Positions 52,459-63,600 are shown, counted from the first letter of the stretch. The stretch is 64,000 nucleotides of DNA from Saprospiraceae bacterium (GCA_016714985.1 JADKBS010000033.1:1-64000), one strand, 5' to 3'. A program made the numbers and translations. Notes: a model not told the origin generated them from the letters alone.

Positions 52459-55188
52459 CTATTTCACTAACTTGCTTTGGTAAACCTGTCCTCCAGATTT
52501 GACCCGAAGGATGTAAACGCCTGCCGCTAAGCTGCTAACATCCAAGTAGTTGGCTCCAGCAGTGGTTTGCAAGCGTAGTTTTCCATCCACGGTCCACAGT
52601 TCTGCTGATTCGGGGTAAAGGGACGCAGGAAGCTGGAAGTTTACCCGGTTATTAACGGGATTTGGGAAAACCTCCAAGGTCTTGGTAGCAACTTCTTTGC
52701 TTCCATTGACCACCAAATCAACCGTTTCCACAGGTTTGCGGAGCGAAACAAGTGCTTCGTTGTTGCGGATGGCCTTCACCTCCGTTATTTCAATGCTCAT
52801 CTTATCCTTCCCGGCAATATTGTCAATGATGCCGATGATGGCCGCAACCTGTCCGTGGCCCGATACATTGTTGTGGTCGGTGCGCACCAAGGCCATTTTC
52901 ACCTCGCCCCGATCAGCCAAGGTCCGGTCAAAGCCCAGCAGATTGACCGCTTGTACTCCCAACCAGCTTGGATCGAATTTTAGGTCAATACTGGATGGGC
53001 TTATGATTTCAGGGTCGAATTTCAAAGTGAATGCAATGCCGTAAATATCATCCAATGGCGATTCTTCCGTCCCTAGCATGATGGGTGCTGTGAAAGTCAT
53101 GCCTGGTTGCAGCAGGTTTGCACTGGGCAGGTCCACAAACATGGGAGGTGCGTCCTCGTTGCCTTCGGTGAATGCCAGGGGCTGTTGGTTCCCGTTGATT
53201 TCGCCGAAGTTCAAGGCGATGGCAGCAATGTCCACATCGTTGACGACCCCATCACCCGTGCAATCGGCATATTTACCATTCACGCCATTTTCAAAAACAG
53301 TTGGCCAATTCGCTGCTGCTAAACCTGCCCACTCAAGCCCTTGCGTTGACCTCGCTGGGCCTTCCCAACCATAACCAAGTCCAAGGTTCAGCAAGTCGAA
53401 ATGGTCGCATGCATTGTCACGGTTGCCGTCGCCGGGATACACAAGGCCGTCGCAATTGGGCGCAACGTATTCCACCGTCATGCAGCAGTCTGGGTGGTCG
53501 TTGATGCATATTTTCAGGACTTGGAAAAGTTCATCATTGGCAGTAAGGTGCTGCAAGGTCTTTGGCACTTGGGTCAATGGATAGGTGCCCACCAAATCGC
53601 CGTTATGGAAAACGTTGTAAAAATTATTGCCGGGGTTCTCGAAGGTAAACCAAAACCAGAGATTGTAAGTGTCATCGGGATGGCAATCATCACTGGGGTC
53701 AACGATGAGGTCGTTCACTGCACAGTCGCCGCTGCCCATACAGCTGACCGTCCCGATCCCGATGTCGTCACGGCAGTTTTCATTGTGAATGTCAATGACC
53801 ACAAATTCATAGTTGGTGGTGCCGTTGCCATACAAGGGACCAATCTCGACCGGCAATTCATCATAGCTGTAGATGCCGTAGAGGTTCCCGTTGCCCCGCA
53901 CCTTGAAGTAACCGCTCGTGTTTTCGTGCTGAAAATCCAATGTGACGTAGAACATGCCATTCGGCAAACATGGGTGTACGTCGGCTACGAGTTCTCCGAT
54001 TTGGCAATCGCCCGTATTGGGGTCGTCGCAGTCTGGAACCTGCACCACTGCGAAATCACGACAATCGGGATGGCTGGCATCGGCTGCGCCAAACTCCAGT
54101 TGCTCGGCGTTGGAGGTGAGCGGTCCAATGGTCACGGGAAGGTCATCATAATTGAAAAAACCATAGACATTGCCGTTGCCATAAATTTTAAAGCCATCAT
54201 TGCCGGTGTTATCATGCTGGAAATTGATGGTCACAAAGAACTGGCCATCGTCGTTGCAATCGGAGGCATTAGCCACAAGGTCGTAGATGTGGCAGGCATT
54301 GCCGCAATTAACAGGGCCAAAGACAATTGCATCCTTGCAAAGTTCGTACTGTACATCCCGCACGACGATTTCATAAACGGTTCCTGCATTCAATGGGCCT
54401 ATGGTATAAAATGGCTGGCCATAGCTGAACGGCCCGAACCACTGGCCATTGGCCCTCACTTTAAAGCCTTGGCTGCCCGTGGCTTGCGTCTGGAAGGCAA
54501 TGTCCAGCATGTACTGCCCGTTGTCGTTGCAAGGGTTCGCCTCTGCGACCAAGTCAAAGATTTCGCAGTCGCCGCTGCCGGGGCAGTTGGGTGCCTGAAA
54601 TTCTTTAATGCGGCAGCAGTCCGAGTCGTTGATGCACACCTTAATGACTTGGCCTGTTTCGCCATTGTCCACAAAATGAGGAATGGTGATGGGGAGGTCG
54701 GCAAGGGCATAATAGCCAATGTTTTGGCCTTCGTAAATTAGGTCAAAATGCGTGTGCGGCGGGTTTTGCACCTCAAAATCTATGGTGAGGGAATAAGTGC
54801 CATCGTCGTTGCAATCGCCTGTTTGCACCACAAAATCATAAATTTCGCAGGCGGCAGCATTGCAGTTGATGGGGCCGACCACCGCAAAATCAGAGCAGTC
54901 GGGGAATTGGACATCCTTTGCCACAAACTCATAGACATTGACGCCATTTCCCTGAAACGGCCCAAGGGTAATGGGTAAGGCTGAATACTGAAAGGTGCCA
55001 TAATTGTTGCCATTGCCCTGCACCTTGAAGCCTTCGTTGCCCACGCCTGTGTATTCGAAGTCAATGGTCACATAGTATTGCCCATTGACGCAATCGCCAT
55101 GCGTGGCCACGAGATCAACGATTTGACATTGAGCCTTGGCGGCCAATGTACCAAACAATAAGAATGCTGCGAAAAGGATGTTTTTCAT
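52459..55188 (-). CDS. T9SS-secreted protein with six beta-repeats, dockerin- and cohesin-like parts
   Basis: About 909 residues from ATG 55188 (signal peptide ending AAKAQ). Six repeats of about 90 residues, each starting C-x-I-x-D/E-L/F-V and ending near a Cys in (G)P-x-N/D-C; the cores read F-K-V-x-(A/G)NG then (Y/F)(Y/F)G. Repeats 1, 3, 4 and 5 are one subtype; 2 and 6 (with CIND..DCC) another. Next comes a dockerin-like calcium segment (GDGNRDNACDHFDLLNLGLG; DCTGDGVVNDVDIAAI), a cohesin-like beta domain (FTAPIMLGTEESP, YGIAFTLKFDPEIISPSSI) and a type IX sorting domain (EVFPNPVNNRVNFQLP, GVYILRVKSGGQVYQSKLVK). Cell-surface or secreted adhesin-like protein; ligand unknown. Confidence 0.87.
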   Translation of the reverse strand: MKNILFAAFLLFGTLAAKAQCQIVDLVATHGDCVNGQYYVTIDFEYTGVGNEGFKVQGNGNNYGTFQYSALPITLGPFQGNGVNVYEFVAKDVQFPDCSDFAVVGPINCNAAACEIYDFVVQTGDCNDDGTYSLTIDFEVQNPPHTHFDLIYEGQNIGYYALADLPITIPHFVDNGETGQVIKVCINDSDCCRIKEFQAPNCPGSGDCEIFDLVAEANPCNDNGQYMLDIAFQTQATGSQGFKVRANGQWFGPFSYGQPFYTIGPLNAGTVYEIVVRDVQYELCKDAIVFGPVNCGNACHIYDLVANASDCNDDGQFFVTINFQHDNTGNDGFKIYGNGNVYGFFNYDDLPVTIGPLTSNAEQLEFGAADASHPDCRDFAVVQVPDCDDPNTGDCQIGELVADVHPCLPNGMFYVTLDFQHENTSGYFKVRGNGNLYGIYSYDELPVEIGPLYGNGTTNYEFVVIDIHNENCRDDIGIGTVSCMGSGDCAVNDLIVDPSDDCHPDDTYNLWFWFTFENPGNNFYNVFHNGDLVGTYPLTQVPKTLQHLTANDELFQVLKICINDHPDCCMTVEYVAPNCDGLVYPGDGNRDNACDHFDLLNLGLGYGWEGPARSTQGLEWAGLAAANWPTVFENGVNGKYADCTGDGVVNDVDIAAIALNFGEINGNQQPLAFTEGNEDAPPMFVDLPSANLLQPGMTFTAPIMLGTEESPLDDIYGIAFTLKFDPEIISPSSIDLKFDPSWLGVQAVNLLGFDRTLADRGEVKMALVRTDHNNVSGHGQVAAIIGIIDNIAGKDKMSIEITEVKAIRNNEALVSLRKPVETVDLVVNGSKEVATKTLEVFPNPVNNRVNFQLPASLYPESAELWTVDGKLRLQTTAGANYLDVSSLAAGVYILRVKSGGQVYQSKLVK

Positions 55189-55368
55189 GCTAGACATATT
55201 TTGATGGTACAAAAGTGTGGAAGCAAATGCCTGGGTAAAAATACTTTTTTGGCGTATTTTTGGATTTTATTTATTAAAAAACATGCCATTTTTTTAATTA
55301 AAATACTCATAATCAAAGAAATAGCAAAATCATTATTTCTAAAATTCTTGGATTTTTTATGAAATGCC

Positions 55369-56844
55369 ATGACCACTAATCCACTAATTCTTCAAATTTC
55401 ATCACTTTCCCGAAAAGAGATGACCCGCTTTTGCGATTTCGCTTGCTCGCCTTATTTCAACAAACATAAGGATGTTAAGGCACTGGTTACGCTTTTGAGC
55501 GAGGCATATCCTGATTTTTCTGAAAAAAAATGTGGGCGCTCCGTACTGTTCAAGCAGCTTTTCCCGGGCAAAACCCATCACCAGCCGAGTTTGGCGATAG
55601 TATTTTCATATTCACTAAGGCTGTTCGAGCAGTTCTTGGTGGCAGAGGAATTGGCAGCGGCTGGGGCTTTTATTGATAAAACGCACTATGCGAAGCAGTT
55701 GCGAAAGCGAAACCTCACCGCTTTTTTGAGGGAAAACGAACTGGAAACCGAAATCAAAACCACCAACAAAGTTTCGAAATCCGTTTCGCCAACGTCAACG
55801 ACCTTGGACGGCATTCAGCGAAGCTACCGGGCTGCTGCCGAACGAGATGCCATCGGCCTTAAAACGGGGCATCCGCAACTTGAATCATTGTTGGAGAAGC
55901 AATTTCATTTGGATGCTTTTTTTGCGCTGGATAAACTGCGGGATGCCTGTGAACTGCAACAACGGGCAAGGTTGATAAAGACGGAATTGCCCGGTGACGT
56001 GCTATTGGAAGCACTCGTGAAATCTTTTGAAAGCGCCGAGCGGCTGCGAAAAATCCCGCTGATTGAAGCCTACCTTGCTATTTATAGCCTACTGAAAACC
56101 AATGATCTGGCACAGTTTAGGGCTTGCCTCGATTTCATTCGAGAAAATTCAGGTCAAATCGGCAAGGATGACCTGCAGCAGCTATTCAACTATTTGCAAA
56201 ACCATTGTATCGAACAAATCAACAAGGGGCAACAGCCTTTCCTTTGGGAGGTGTTCCGAATTTACCAGTTCCAATTGGACAACCAATTGCTGCTGGTTAA
56301 CGGCGAGCTTCCTGAGTGGCATTTCAAGAACATCGTTACCACCGGGTTGCGGATTGACGAAAGGGATTGGGTGCGCAATTTCATGGAATCTTACAAGAAC
56401 CAACTGCCTGCCGGGGTTGCTGAAAATGCCCATCGCTACAACCTGGCCATGTATTTCTACCATATTGGCCAGCCAAAACAAGTCTTGCCGCTGCTCGTCC
56501 AAGTCGAATACACCGATCTGCGCTACAACCTCGATGCAAAGTCTTTATTGCTTCGCACCTATTTCGACTTGGGGGAAGATGAAGCGCTCATGGCGCATTG
56601 CGAAGCGTTCAAACAGTTTGTGAAACGGAACAAGTCCTTGACAGAATTCCAGAAGCAGGGGTACTTCAACCTTATTCGGTTTGCCATAAAAATCTATCGG
56701 TTATGGCTGAACGAAGGTTTGGTTAAGCAGGATAAATGGCAGCAATCGGCGCTCCAATTGAAGGCAGATTTAGGTGCTGCCGAAACTGTATTCAACAAGC
56801 CTTGGTTGGAAGGAAAGCTCGAGGAGATGATTGGCAATATTTAG
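55369..56844 (+). CDS. Conserved helical hypothetical protein
   Basis: 491 residues, all-helical, no signal peptide or TM segment. Starts MTTNPLILQISSLSRKEMTR, with FACSPYFNKHKDVKALVTLL and YSLRLFEQFLVAEEL early on, and TPR-like repeats in the second half (HRYNLAMYFYHIGQPKQVLP, LLLRTYFDLGEDEALMAHCE, FNLIRFAIKIYRLWLNEG). I recognise it only as a Bacteroidota-type conserved protein without assigned role. Divergent from the T9SS gene over an AT-rich 180-base gap. Confidence 0.75.
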   Translation: MTTNPLILQISSLSRKEMTRFCDFACSPYFNKHKDVKALVTLLSEAYPDFSEKKCGRSVLFKQLFPGKTHHQPSLAIVFSYSLRLFEQFLVAEELAAAGAFIDKTHYAKQLRKRNLTAFLRENELETEIKTTNKVSKSVSPTSTTLDGIQRSYRAAAERDAIGLKTGHPQLESLLEKQFHLDAFFALDKLRDACELQQRARLIKTELPGDVLLEALVKSFESAERLRKIPLIEAYLAIYSLLKTNDLAQFRACLDFIRENSGQIGKDDLQQLFNYLQNHCIEQINKGQQPFLWEVFRIYQFQLDNQLLLVNGELPEWHFKNIVTTGLRIDERDWVRNFMESYKNQLPAGVAENAHRYNLAMYFYHIGQPKQVLPLLVQVEYTDLRYNLDAKSLLLRTYFDLGEDEALMAHCEAFKQFVKRNKSLTEFQKQGYFNLIRFAIKIYRLWLNEGLVKQDKWQQSALQLKADLGAAETVFNKPWLEGKLEEMIGNI

Positions 56845-57000
56845 AGCTAAGGTTCTTGAAGGTTTCAAGTTTCAGAGCCTGTCCCGATTTCTCGGGATTT
56901 CACGGAGGGGCGTGCTCAATTGGAAATGAACAGCATTTTTAGAATGGGTTTTTAGGCAAATCAACCTTTATTTGAGCGGAAACTTCAAGTTAGCACCTAG

Positions 57001-57800
57001 TCATTTCTTAACCCATTGCAGCCCCGCCGAAGGAGAAAAGCCCAGCGTTTGATGGAAACTACCTGCCGTGTCAGCTTGGAAGCCAGTGCCAAAGGCATAG
57101 CCCACCCCGAAAAAAAGCATGGAAGGCTCGGTGGCATAGCCAACCCTCAGCCTCAACGGCTCAATGGGCTGGTACTCCAGGCCGTTTTTCATACGGAGCT
57201 TCTGGTCCAAGTCCTTTTCCACTTCGCTGCACAAGAATAGTTTTGAAGAAACCTGCCACCGCAGGCCGAGCAACAGGACACTTGGCAGGTTCTCTCCTTC
57301 CACCAATTCGACTTGGGCTGGATTTACTGCCTGCGCACCAATGGTGAGCGATTTGGAAATATTGGCCTGCATGCCGACCTCAAAACTCAACAGGCCACGG
57401 TTGCCGTAGTCTGGGATGCGGGTTTGGAAATAGTTGAACCGAACGCCTACTGAAAGCGATTCCCAAAACTTTCGAGCATAGGAAAGCCCGATTTTTTGCT
57501 GCCGAAACCCCTCATAGCCAAAGCTTTGTGCCGAAAAGGCAAAATTGCCCGACCTGGTGGGCAACCCAACTGCCACTGCCACAGATTGAAGCTCGGACAA
57601 CAAAAAACGTTGCTCAGCCCCCGCTGACACAGTTAGGCCAGTCGTCCCATTCAATCCTGCTGGATTGGCAAACAAGGAAGCCGGGCCTGACATCGCTACG
57701 GTGGCATGGGAAATGCCGGCGCCGACCGGGTTGACGGTGGGCAATTGGCCATAGGCTAACAAAGAAAAAAGAAGAATCCAACAAGGCAAAGATGTTTCAT
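57001..57800 (-). CDS. PorV/PorQ-like outer-membrane beta-barrel protein (frameshift in signal peptide)
   Basis: The frame is open from 57840, but the sensible start is the ATG at 57800: with one T restored in the T6 run (A6 at 57765-57770 on plus) it gives the signal peptide MKHLCLVGFFFFSLLAYGQ directly before LPTVNPVGAGISHATVAMSG. The rest is a FadL-superfamily barrel (UPF0164/PorV-PorQ type): NPAGLNGTTGLTVSAGAEQRF, NFAFSAQSFGYEGFRQQKI, FFGVGYAFGTG, ending LQWVKK, about 266 residues. Such proteins include T9SS shuttle components; an exact PorQ assignment is not justified. Confidence 0.78.
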
Positions 57801-57843
57801 GGCTCAAAATTAACTTTGCCGCAAATTCAAACAAGAACAAATT

Positions 57844-58461
57844 GTGAAACCATACCTAATTGGCATAACAGGAGGCAGCGGGAGCGGTAAAACCACCTTT
57901 ATCAAGGCACTCAGAAGCTATTTTTCGGAGGAGCAGCTTTGCATCCTCTCCCAGGATGACTACTACTTCCCACGGGAGCAGCAGCTTACCGATGAGAAAG
58001 GGGTGAAAAACTTCGACCTACCGAATTCCATTGACAAAAAATCATTCAAAAATGACATTGAGCGTCTAATGGTTGGGGAAACCATCGAACGATTGGAATA
58101 TACTTTCAACAATGAAAAGGCAGTGCCGGAGGTTTTGCGGTTCAAGTCTGCTCCAGTCATCATTGTGGAAGGCATTTTTGTGTTCCACTTCAAAAAAATA
58201 AAGCGCCTGCTCGACCTAAAGATTTTCCTGCATGCCAAAGAAAACCTCAAAGTCATCCGCAGGATTAAGCGGGACCAGGTGGAGCGGAACTACCCTATCG
58301 AAGATGTGCTGTATCGCTATGAAAAACACGTGATGCCCACTTTTGAGCGGTACATTGAGCCATACATGGACGATGCAGACGTTGTAGTTAACAACAACAG
58401 CGATTTTTCAGCGGGATTGGAAGTGGTGAAAGGGTTTATTGCCAATAAGCTGGTAATGTAG
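57844..58461 (+). CDS. udk: Uridine kinase
   Basis: 205 residues, GTG start. Phosphorylates uridine/cytidine to UMP/CMP in pyrimidine salvage. P-loop GITGGSGSGKTTF, the base-contacting LSQDDYYFPREQQ, NFDLPNSID and the basic lid RRIKRDQVERN with (Y)EKHVMPTFERYIEPY are all in place. Cytoplasmic. Divergent from the barrel gene with only 43 bases between the start codons. Confidence 0.95.
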   Translation: MKPYLIGITGGSGSGKTTFIKALRSYFSEEQLCILSQDDYYFPREQQLTDEKGVKNFDLPNSIDKKSFKNDIERLMVGETIERLEYTFNNEKAVPEVLRFKSAPVIIVEGIFVFHFKKIKRLLDLKIFLHAKENLKVIRRIKRDQVERNYPIEDVLYRYEKHVMPTFERYIEPYMDDADVVVNNNSDFSAGLEVVKGFIANKLVM

Positions 58462-58470
58462 CAACTCATC

Positions 58471-60483
58471 TCAGCTAATTTTGCGGTTGAGCGCTAAGCA
58501 TTCGTTAATTTTATCGAGCAATTCGTTGGGGCTATACGGCTTGCCAACATAGTCATTCATGCCAAAAAGCAGGGCTTTTTCCTTCTCAACAATATAAGCC
58601 GAAGAAGTCAAAGCAATAATGGGCAAGGAGTTGATGGCCGATGATGAATTGGAACGAATCTCAGAAGTGGTCCGATATCCGTCCATACCCGGCATTTGAA
58701 TATCCATCAAGACAATATCGAATACCTGCTGATCCAGCAAATCCAAAGCTTCAAATCCGTTCTCAGCGGTCGAGACCTGTGCCCCATATTTTCGGAGCAT
58801 TTTAACCACCACCACTTGGTTTATTTTATTGTCCTCCACTAGGAGCACATTTATTCCATCTAAGCTGTCGTATTTCCCTTCGTCCGAAGGATGGATGCCA
58901 TGATAACCGCTTGCACCTGCGAAGGGCATCAACAAGGTGAATCGTGTAGCCTCCTCTAGCAAGTTTTCGACCTGCATTTTGCCGTTTTGGACTTCCACCA
59001 TTCGCTTCGTCATGGCCAGCGAAAGCAGCTTGTCTTCAACTGCCTGAAGCTTTTCGCTTTCAGTTTTGAAGGGCAGATTTTTATGATGGTAAAAATTACC
59101 CAACATGCCTTTGTCTGGAGCCTCAATAACAAATTTGACAATTGCTTCCCTTTCCGTTTTGTCTGCCAGTAGTACCGATATGTTCACTAACCCAACCGTT
59201 GTTGTATCTATGCAATTGACTAATAAATTGGTCAAAACATTGGACAAACGTGGGCCACTTCCAATCAAATATGGGGGTATCAGCTTATCAACAGTATAGT
59301 GGAAATGCAAGCCTTTTTTCTCGGCCTTAAAAGAAATCCTATCAAAAACCTGATGGGTCAAATCCACCAAATGGAACGCTTCATTATCGTCTCCAAACTT
59401 TATGTCCTCAAAATTAGAATAGCCAAGCGCTTCATTGGTCAAGGAGGTAAGCTCGTTGGTACAGAACTGCATTACCCTGATTTGATCTACTTGGTCAGCC
59501 CGTGGATGGTTGTCCAACAGCAGTTGAGTCAGTCCAGCAATATCATTCAATGGACTTCTCATTTCGTTGGTGATAGCTGCCAAGTACTTGCCCTTTGAAC
59601 GTGAAAAAACCTGAGTCCGCTCTCGCTCAGCCATTTCGTTCACGAGTTGTTTGTTCAATAGTTCAAGACTGATGTTCTTTATTTCTTGTTCCTTATTCAG
59701 TTCCTCAATTTCCGTTTTCTGATGTTGATTTTCTGCTACTTGCCAGGCTAATTTTTGGTTGTCCTCTTGCTTTTTTTTGTAAAGAATGGACAACATAGCC
59801 GCTAAGAATCCAGCAATACCAATCAAGACAAACAATAGCCACCTAATTCGCTTATCTTGAAACTGCTGGACTTGGAGATGCTGAATCTTATTCTTTTCCG
59901 AGATGGCTTTGGTAGCCATTAAAGTATAGGCAACCGTCAAGTTTTCGTTTGCTGTCTTTACATCATCCAATTGATACGCAATATGAGCCAACAAACGGTA
60001 GGAGGAAGCCATCCCAAGGGTATCATGAATCAATCGGTAACCCAATAGCGCATCATGGGCTGCTTTTTCGCCCAGTTTTGAATCTCCATTGGAAAAATAT
60101 AGCTGCCCCAGCTTCAGTTGAGCAACTGCAACGCCCAAGGTATCTTTTTGATCGGAAAGGATATTATGCGCTTGGTCTATCGAAAGAATCGCTGGTATTG
60201 TATCCCTGTTTTGAAGATGTGCTTCACCAAGGTAATTTAAGGCTTGGACCTGCAATCGCCAATTTTTGGTTTGGCTGGTCAAGGAAACGGCTTTCTGGGC
60301 AAAATCCACCGCATCTGAGGAATGGGTAGCCAACTTTTTACTTGTCAGGTTAACAAAATGGTTCGCTTTCGACTTTATGCCCATGTAGGCTAAGCGATTT
60401 TCTATGCTGTCAAGTTTTCCATTCTGGCTAAAAACAGCCAAGCATGATGCTTCCAATAAAATTAACAGCAGTAAGAATCTCAT
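58471..60483 (-). CDS. Hybrid histidine kinase with degenerate kinase core and intact receiver
   Basis: About 670 residues from ATG 60483. Signal peptide, periplasmic TPR-like sensor (about 25-205), TM helix (about 213-235, WLLFVLIGIAGFLAAMLSIL), coiled coil, then a HisKA-like helix reading AAITNEMRSPLNDIAGLTQL: the phospho-accepting His of the usual HE(I/M)R(S/T)PL is Asn. The HATPase has the N-box (LTNLLVNCID) but no recognisable DxGxG box (EAPDKGMLG). The C-terminal receiver is complete (LLVEDNKINQ, VLMDIQMPGMDG, ALTSSA, GKPYS). The protein may be phosphorylated in trans by another kinase rather than autophosphorylate. Confidence 0.88.
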   Translation of the reverse strand: MRFLLLLILLEASCLAVFSQNGKLDSIENRLAYMGIKSKANHFVNLTSKKLATHSSDAVDFAQKAVSLTSQTKNWRLQVQALNYLGEAHLQNRDTIPAILSIDQAHNILSDQKDTLGVAVAQLKLGQLYFSNGDSKLGEKAAHDALLGYRLIHDTLGMASSYRLLAHIAYQLDDVKTANENLTVAYTLMATKAISEKNKIQHLQVQQFQDKRIRWLLFVLIGIAGFLAAMLSILYKKKQEDNQKLAWQVAENQHQKTEIEELNKEQEIKNISLELLNKQLVNEMAERERTQVFSRSKGKYLAAITNEMRSPLNDIAGLTQLLLDNHPRADQVDQIRVMQFCTNELTSLTNEALGYSNFEDIKFGDDNEAFHLVDLTHQVFDRISFKAEKKGLHFHYTVDKLIPPYLIGSGPRLSNVLTNLLVNCIDTTTVGLVNISVLLADKTEREAIVKFVIEAPDKGMLGNFYHHKNLPFKTESEKLQAVEDKLLSLAMTKRMVEVQNGKMQVENLLEEATRFTLLMPFAGASGYHGIHPSDEGKYDSLDGINVLLVEDNKINQVVVVKMLRKYGAQVSTAENGFEALDLLDQQVFDIVLMDIQMPGMDGYRTTSEIRSNSSSAINSLPIIALTSSAYIVEKEKALLFGMNDYVGKPYSPNELLDKINECLALNRKIS

Positions 60484-60638
60484 TTTGGTGCTTGGCAATT
60501 TGAGTGGTTTGCCAAGTCGTTTCAAATACAATGCCGTAAGGCGCTGTTTTCGATAATGAGTGTATAATTTACAATTATTAGGTTTAGGGGAGTATAGAAG
60601 GTTTAAAACTGAAATTGCAATCTTACTGGGCCTCCCTA

Positions 60639-63600
60639 CTATTTCACGAGATACCCATCGCAACTGTCATTGTTATTGGCAACAAGGAAGAGTTTCTTGC
60701 CATTGGCAAGCCTCACGGCAGCCATGTCCCTTGCATCTTTGGTGGCCCAAAAACCATTCATTCTGTTGAGTGATACCTCGAAACCGCCTTTGCCATCTCC
60801 CAATAGCACCGTGCCACTTCCTGCGTCATACCTCCCCGACTCTACTTCGGTAAAAAAGCTATTGCCTACCAGCAGCAAATCAAGGTTGCCGTCTTTGTTG
60901 AAATCATCGGATGCTACTTGGTTGCAAACCGACAACTGGGCCAGGGCCGGCAGTGGCTTGCCCGTGAACTTTCCCTGGTTGTTGATGAAAACGGTGGTTG
61001 AAAACGTATTCGCCACGAACTTCTTCGCCATTTCAAGTGCGGATGCCTTGAAAATATCCTGGATCGTTGCCTTGCCATAAGCCTTGTGGTAAACAAAGTC
61101 TTTTTTGAGCACCGGCATTTGCTTGATCATGGTTTCACGCTGGGGCACCGGGTATTCTTTTCCCTGCCAGTACCAGGTCAGCACGGGGTCATTGTTGCCA
61201 TTCTTGTCGAAATCGGCGGCATACAACTGCGTCGGGGCATCGGCACTGGCCTTCAACCTGGAATTGAGGCCGAGATTGCCACCCACCAAGTCCATGTCCC
61301 CATCCTGGTCGAGGTCCGCAGCATGGAGGCAGTTCCACCAGCCATTGGTGCCCTCAAAGCCATACGCACTCGTGGCATCCGCCAACTGTCCGTCCGTATT
61401 TTTGAAAACCGTGATGGGCAACCATTCGCCACAAACGACGAGTTCTTCGTTCTTATCACCATCCAAATCCACCCAGCGCAGGTCGTTGACCATGCCGATA
61501 TTGGCGAGGGCGGGCGCTACCTGTGCCCCAACCTCCGCAAACTTCCCCCCGTTGTTTTGCAACACCAAAGTCTGTGGCGCATTTGGGTATTGGCCGGGCG
61601 AAACCAACCCGCCCACGAACAGGTCGAGGTCGCCGTCCTTGTCGAAATCATGGGCCGCAACGCAGGAGCCGCTGGCCGTGATGGCAGGCAGGGCACCCGC
61701 TGGCGCTTTTAAGAAAGATCCCTTGCCATCGTTCAGGTATAGGCGGTCTTGATAATTACTGGAGCCAAAATCGTAGGTACTGCCACCGCTGACCACGTAG
61801 AGGTCGTTGTCCTTGTCGCCATCGGCATCAAAGAACAAACAGCCCATGTCCTCAAAGGCAGCGTCAGGCTCGAAGGCAGCGGTATTGCCCTTGACGAACC
61901 GCCCTCCCTGCTGCAAATAAAGCGTACCCACCTGCCCCCTTCCACCGCCTATGTACACGTCCTCCGCTCCATCGCCGTTTACATCGCCTGCGGCAATATT
62001 GGGGCCGAGGTTGGAGAAAGCATGGGGCAAGAGCCGCTCACGGGTGAAGTCGTTGAACTCGTCGTCCACATGCTTGAAATCAATGCCAAAATTATTGGCA
62101 GCCTGGAACAATGGAGCGCTCGAGGGCAGCACTTGCCATTGCCCTGACTTGGCATTCGCAATGTCCATCACGATGCGCTGGTTGGCGGGCTGGTTTTCCA
62201 AGGTCTGCACCTTGCCATCGGGCCACCTGATTTCTACCTTGTCAACAGTGGCGACGCTGCCCAAGCCAAAATGCAGCAATGGCTCCGACGAGGAGAAAAA
62301 GCCCCGATTGGCGGTCATCTCCAGGTACTGGACATTCCCCCCCTGCTGGATGCGCAGCTTTGCGCCATAGCCGTTCGGATTGTTGGGCGTGCCCTTTAGT
62401 TTCACTTGAAACCAATTAGCCCCCTGCCGCTCCGATGATTTGTTGCGGTAAACGAGCGCCTTGTTGTCTATCTGGTTTACGATTAAATCAAGGTCGCCAT
62501 CCTTGTCCAAATCGGCATAAGCACTGCCGTTGGAATAATTCAAATCGCCCAAGCCCCAGTCGTAAGCCACGTTTTGGAAGCTCCTGCCATCCTTGTTCTT
62601 GAACACGTAGTTGCGCAGCGGCGTGGTCGGTATTTTCTGCAGGTATTCGTCAATGGTCTTGAAATTCGTGTTGGTGATGCCACCGTTTCGCATCACCGAA
62701 TCAACGGTGTAGTTCAGGTAGTCGAGGTTGGTGACGTCTCTGCGGTAGCCGTTCGTAATGTAAAGGTCTTTTAGCCCATCGTTGTCGAAATCGGCAAACA
62801 GCGGGCTCCAGCTCCAGTCGGTGGCGGAAACGCCACCAAATTGCCCAATATCACTGAAGGTCGTGCCATTGCCCGGTGCGGCCCCAGTGTTCATCTGGAG
62901 CATATTGCGCATGTGCTGGTGGCCGTAGCCGTATTTCACGAGGCTGAAATAGCGGTCCTGCACCATGGTGGTCATGAGTTCTTTTTGCCGCTGGTTGTCC
63001 TCCGCCACCATGTCGAGTGCGGCCAAATCCACCAACCCATCGTTGTTGAAATCGGCGATGTCAACCCCCATCGTGTGGTTGCTGATGTGCCGGAAATAGT
63101 TCCAAATCTCGTCCTTGAAACCTTTGCCTTTTTGGTTGATGTACAGGAAATCGGGTTCGATATAGTCATTGCCGATGTAGAGGTCGGGATAGCCATCGTT
63201 GTTGAAATCGGAGGCGGTGACGCTCAGGCCCCAGGCCCGGTTCTCTATGCCCATTGCCTTGGAAACATCGGTGAACCGCCCATTTCCATCGTTTCGGTAC
63301 AGCTTATCGGATTCGTATTGGTCGGAAGGTGCGGTGACCCTCGCCAATGCTTGGTTGTCAACGCCCTCTTGCTTCACCCGGATGCGATTCACGTCACCCC
63401 AAGCCAGGGGATGGTTCAGCACATAGGCATCCAAATCGCCATCAAGGTCATAATCGAAAAAATTAGCGTGGTTGCTGGCCGACTCGTCGTTCAATCCATA
63501 GGCAGCGGCCATTTCGACGAAGGTCATGTTACCCTTGTTGACGAACAGCAGGTTGGCTCGATCTGCACCCGCAATGGCCCCTGTCCTGCACACATAAATA

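Noticed and set aside
53401..54741. 446-codon open frame antisense to the T9SS repeat protein
   Set aside because: It runs opposite a gene with signal peptide, six repeats and sorting domain; the frame stays open because of the repeat's codon pattern, and its translation has no recognisable domain or start context.
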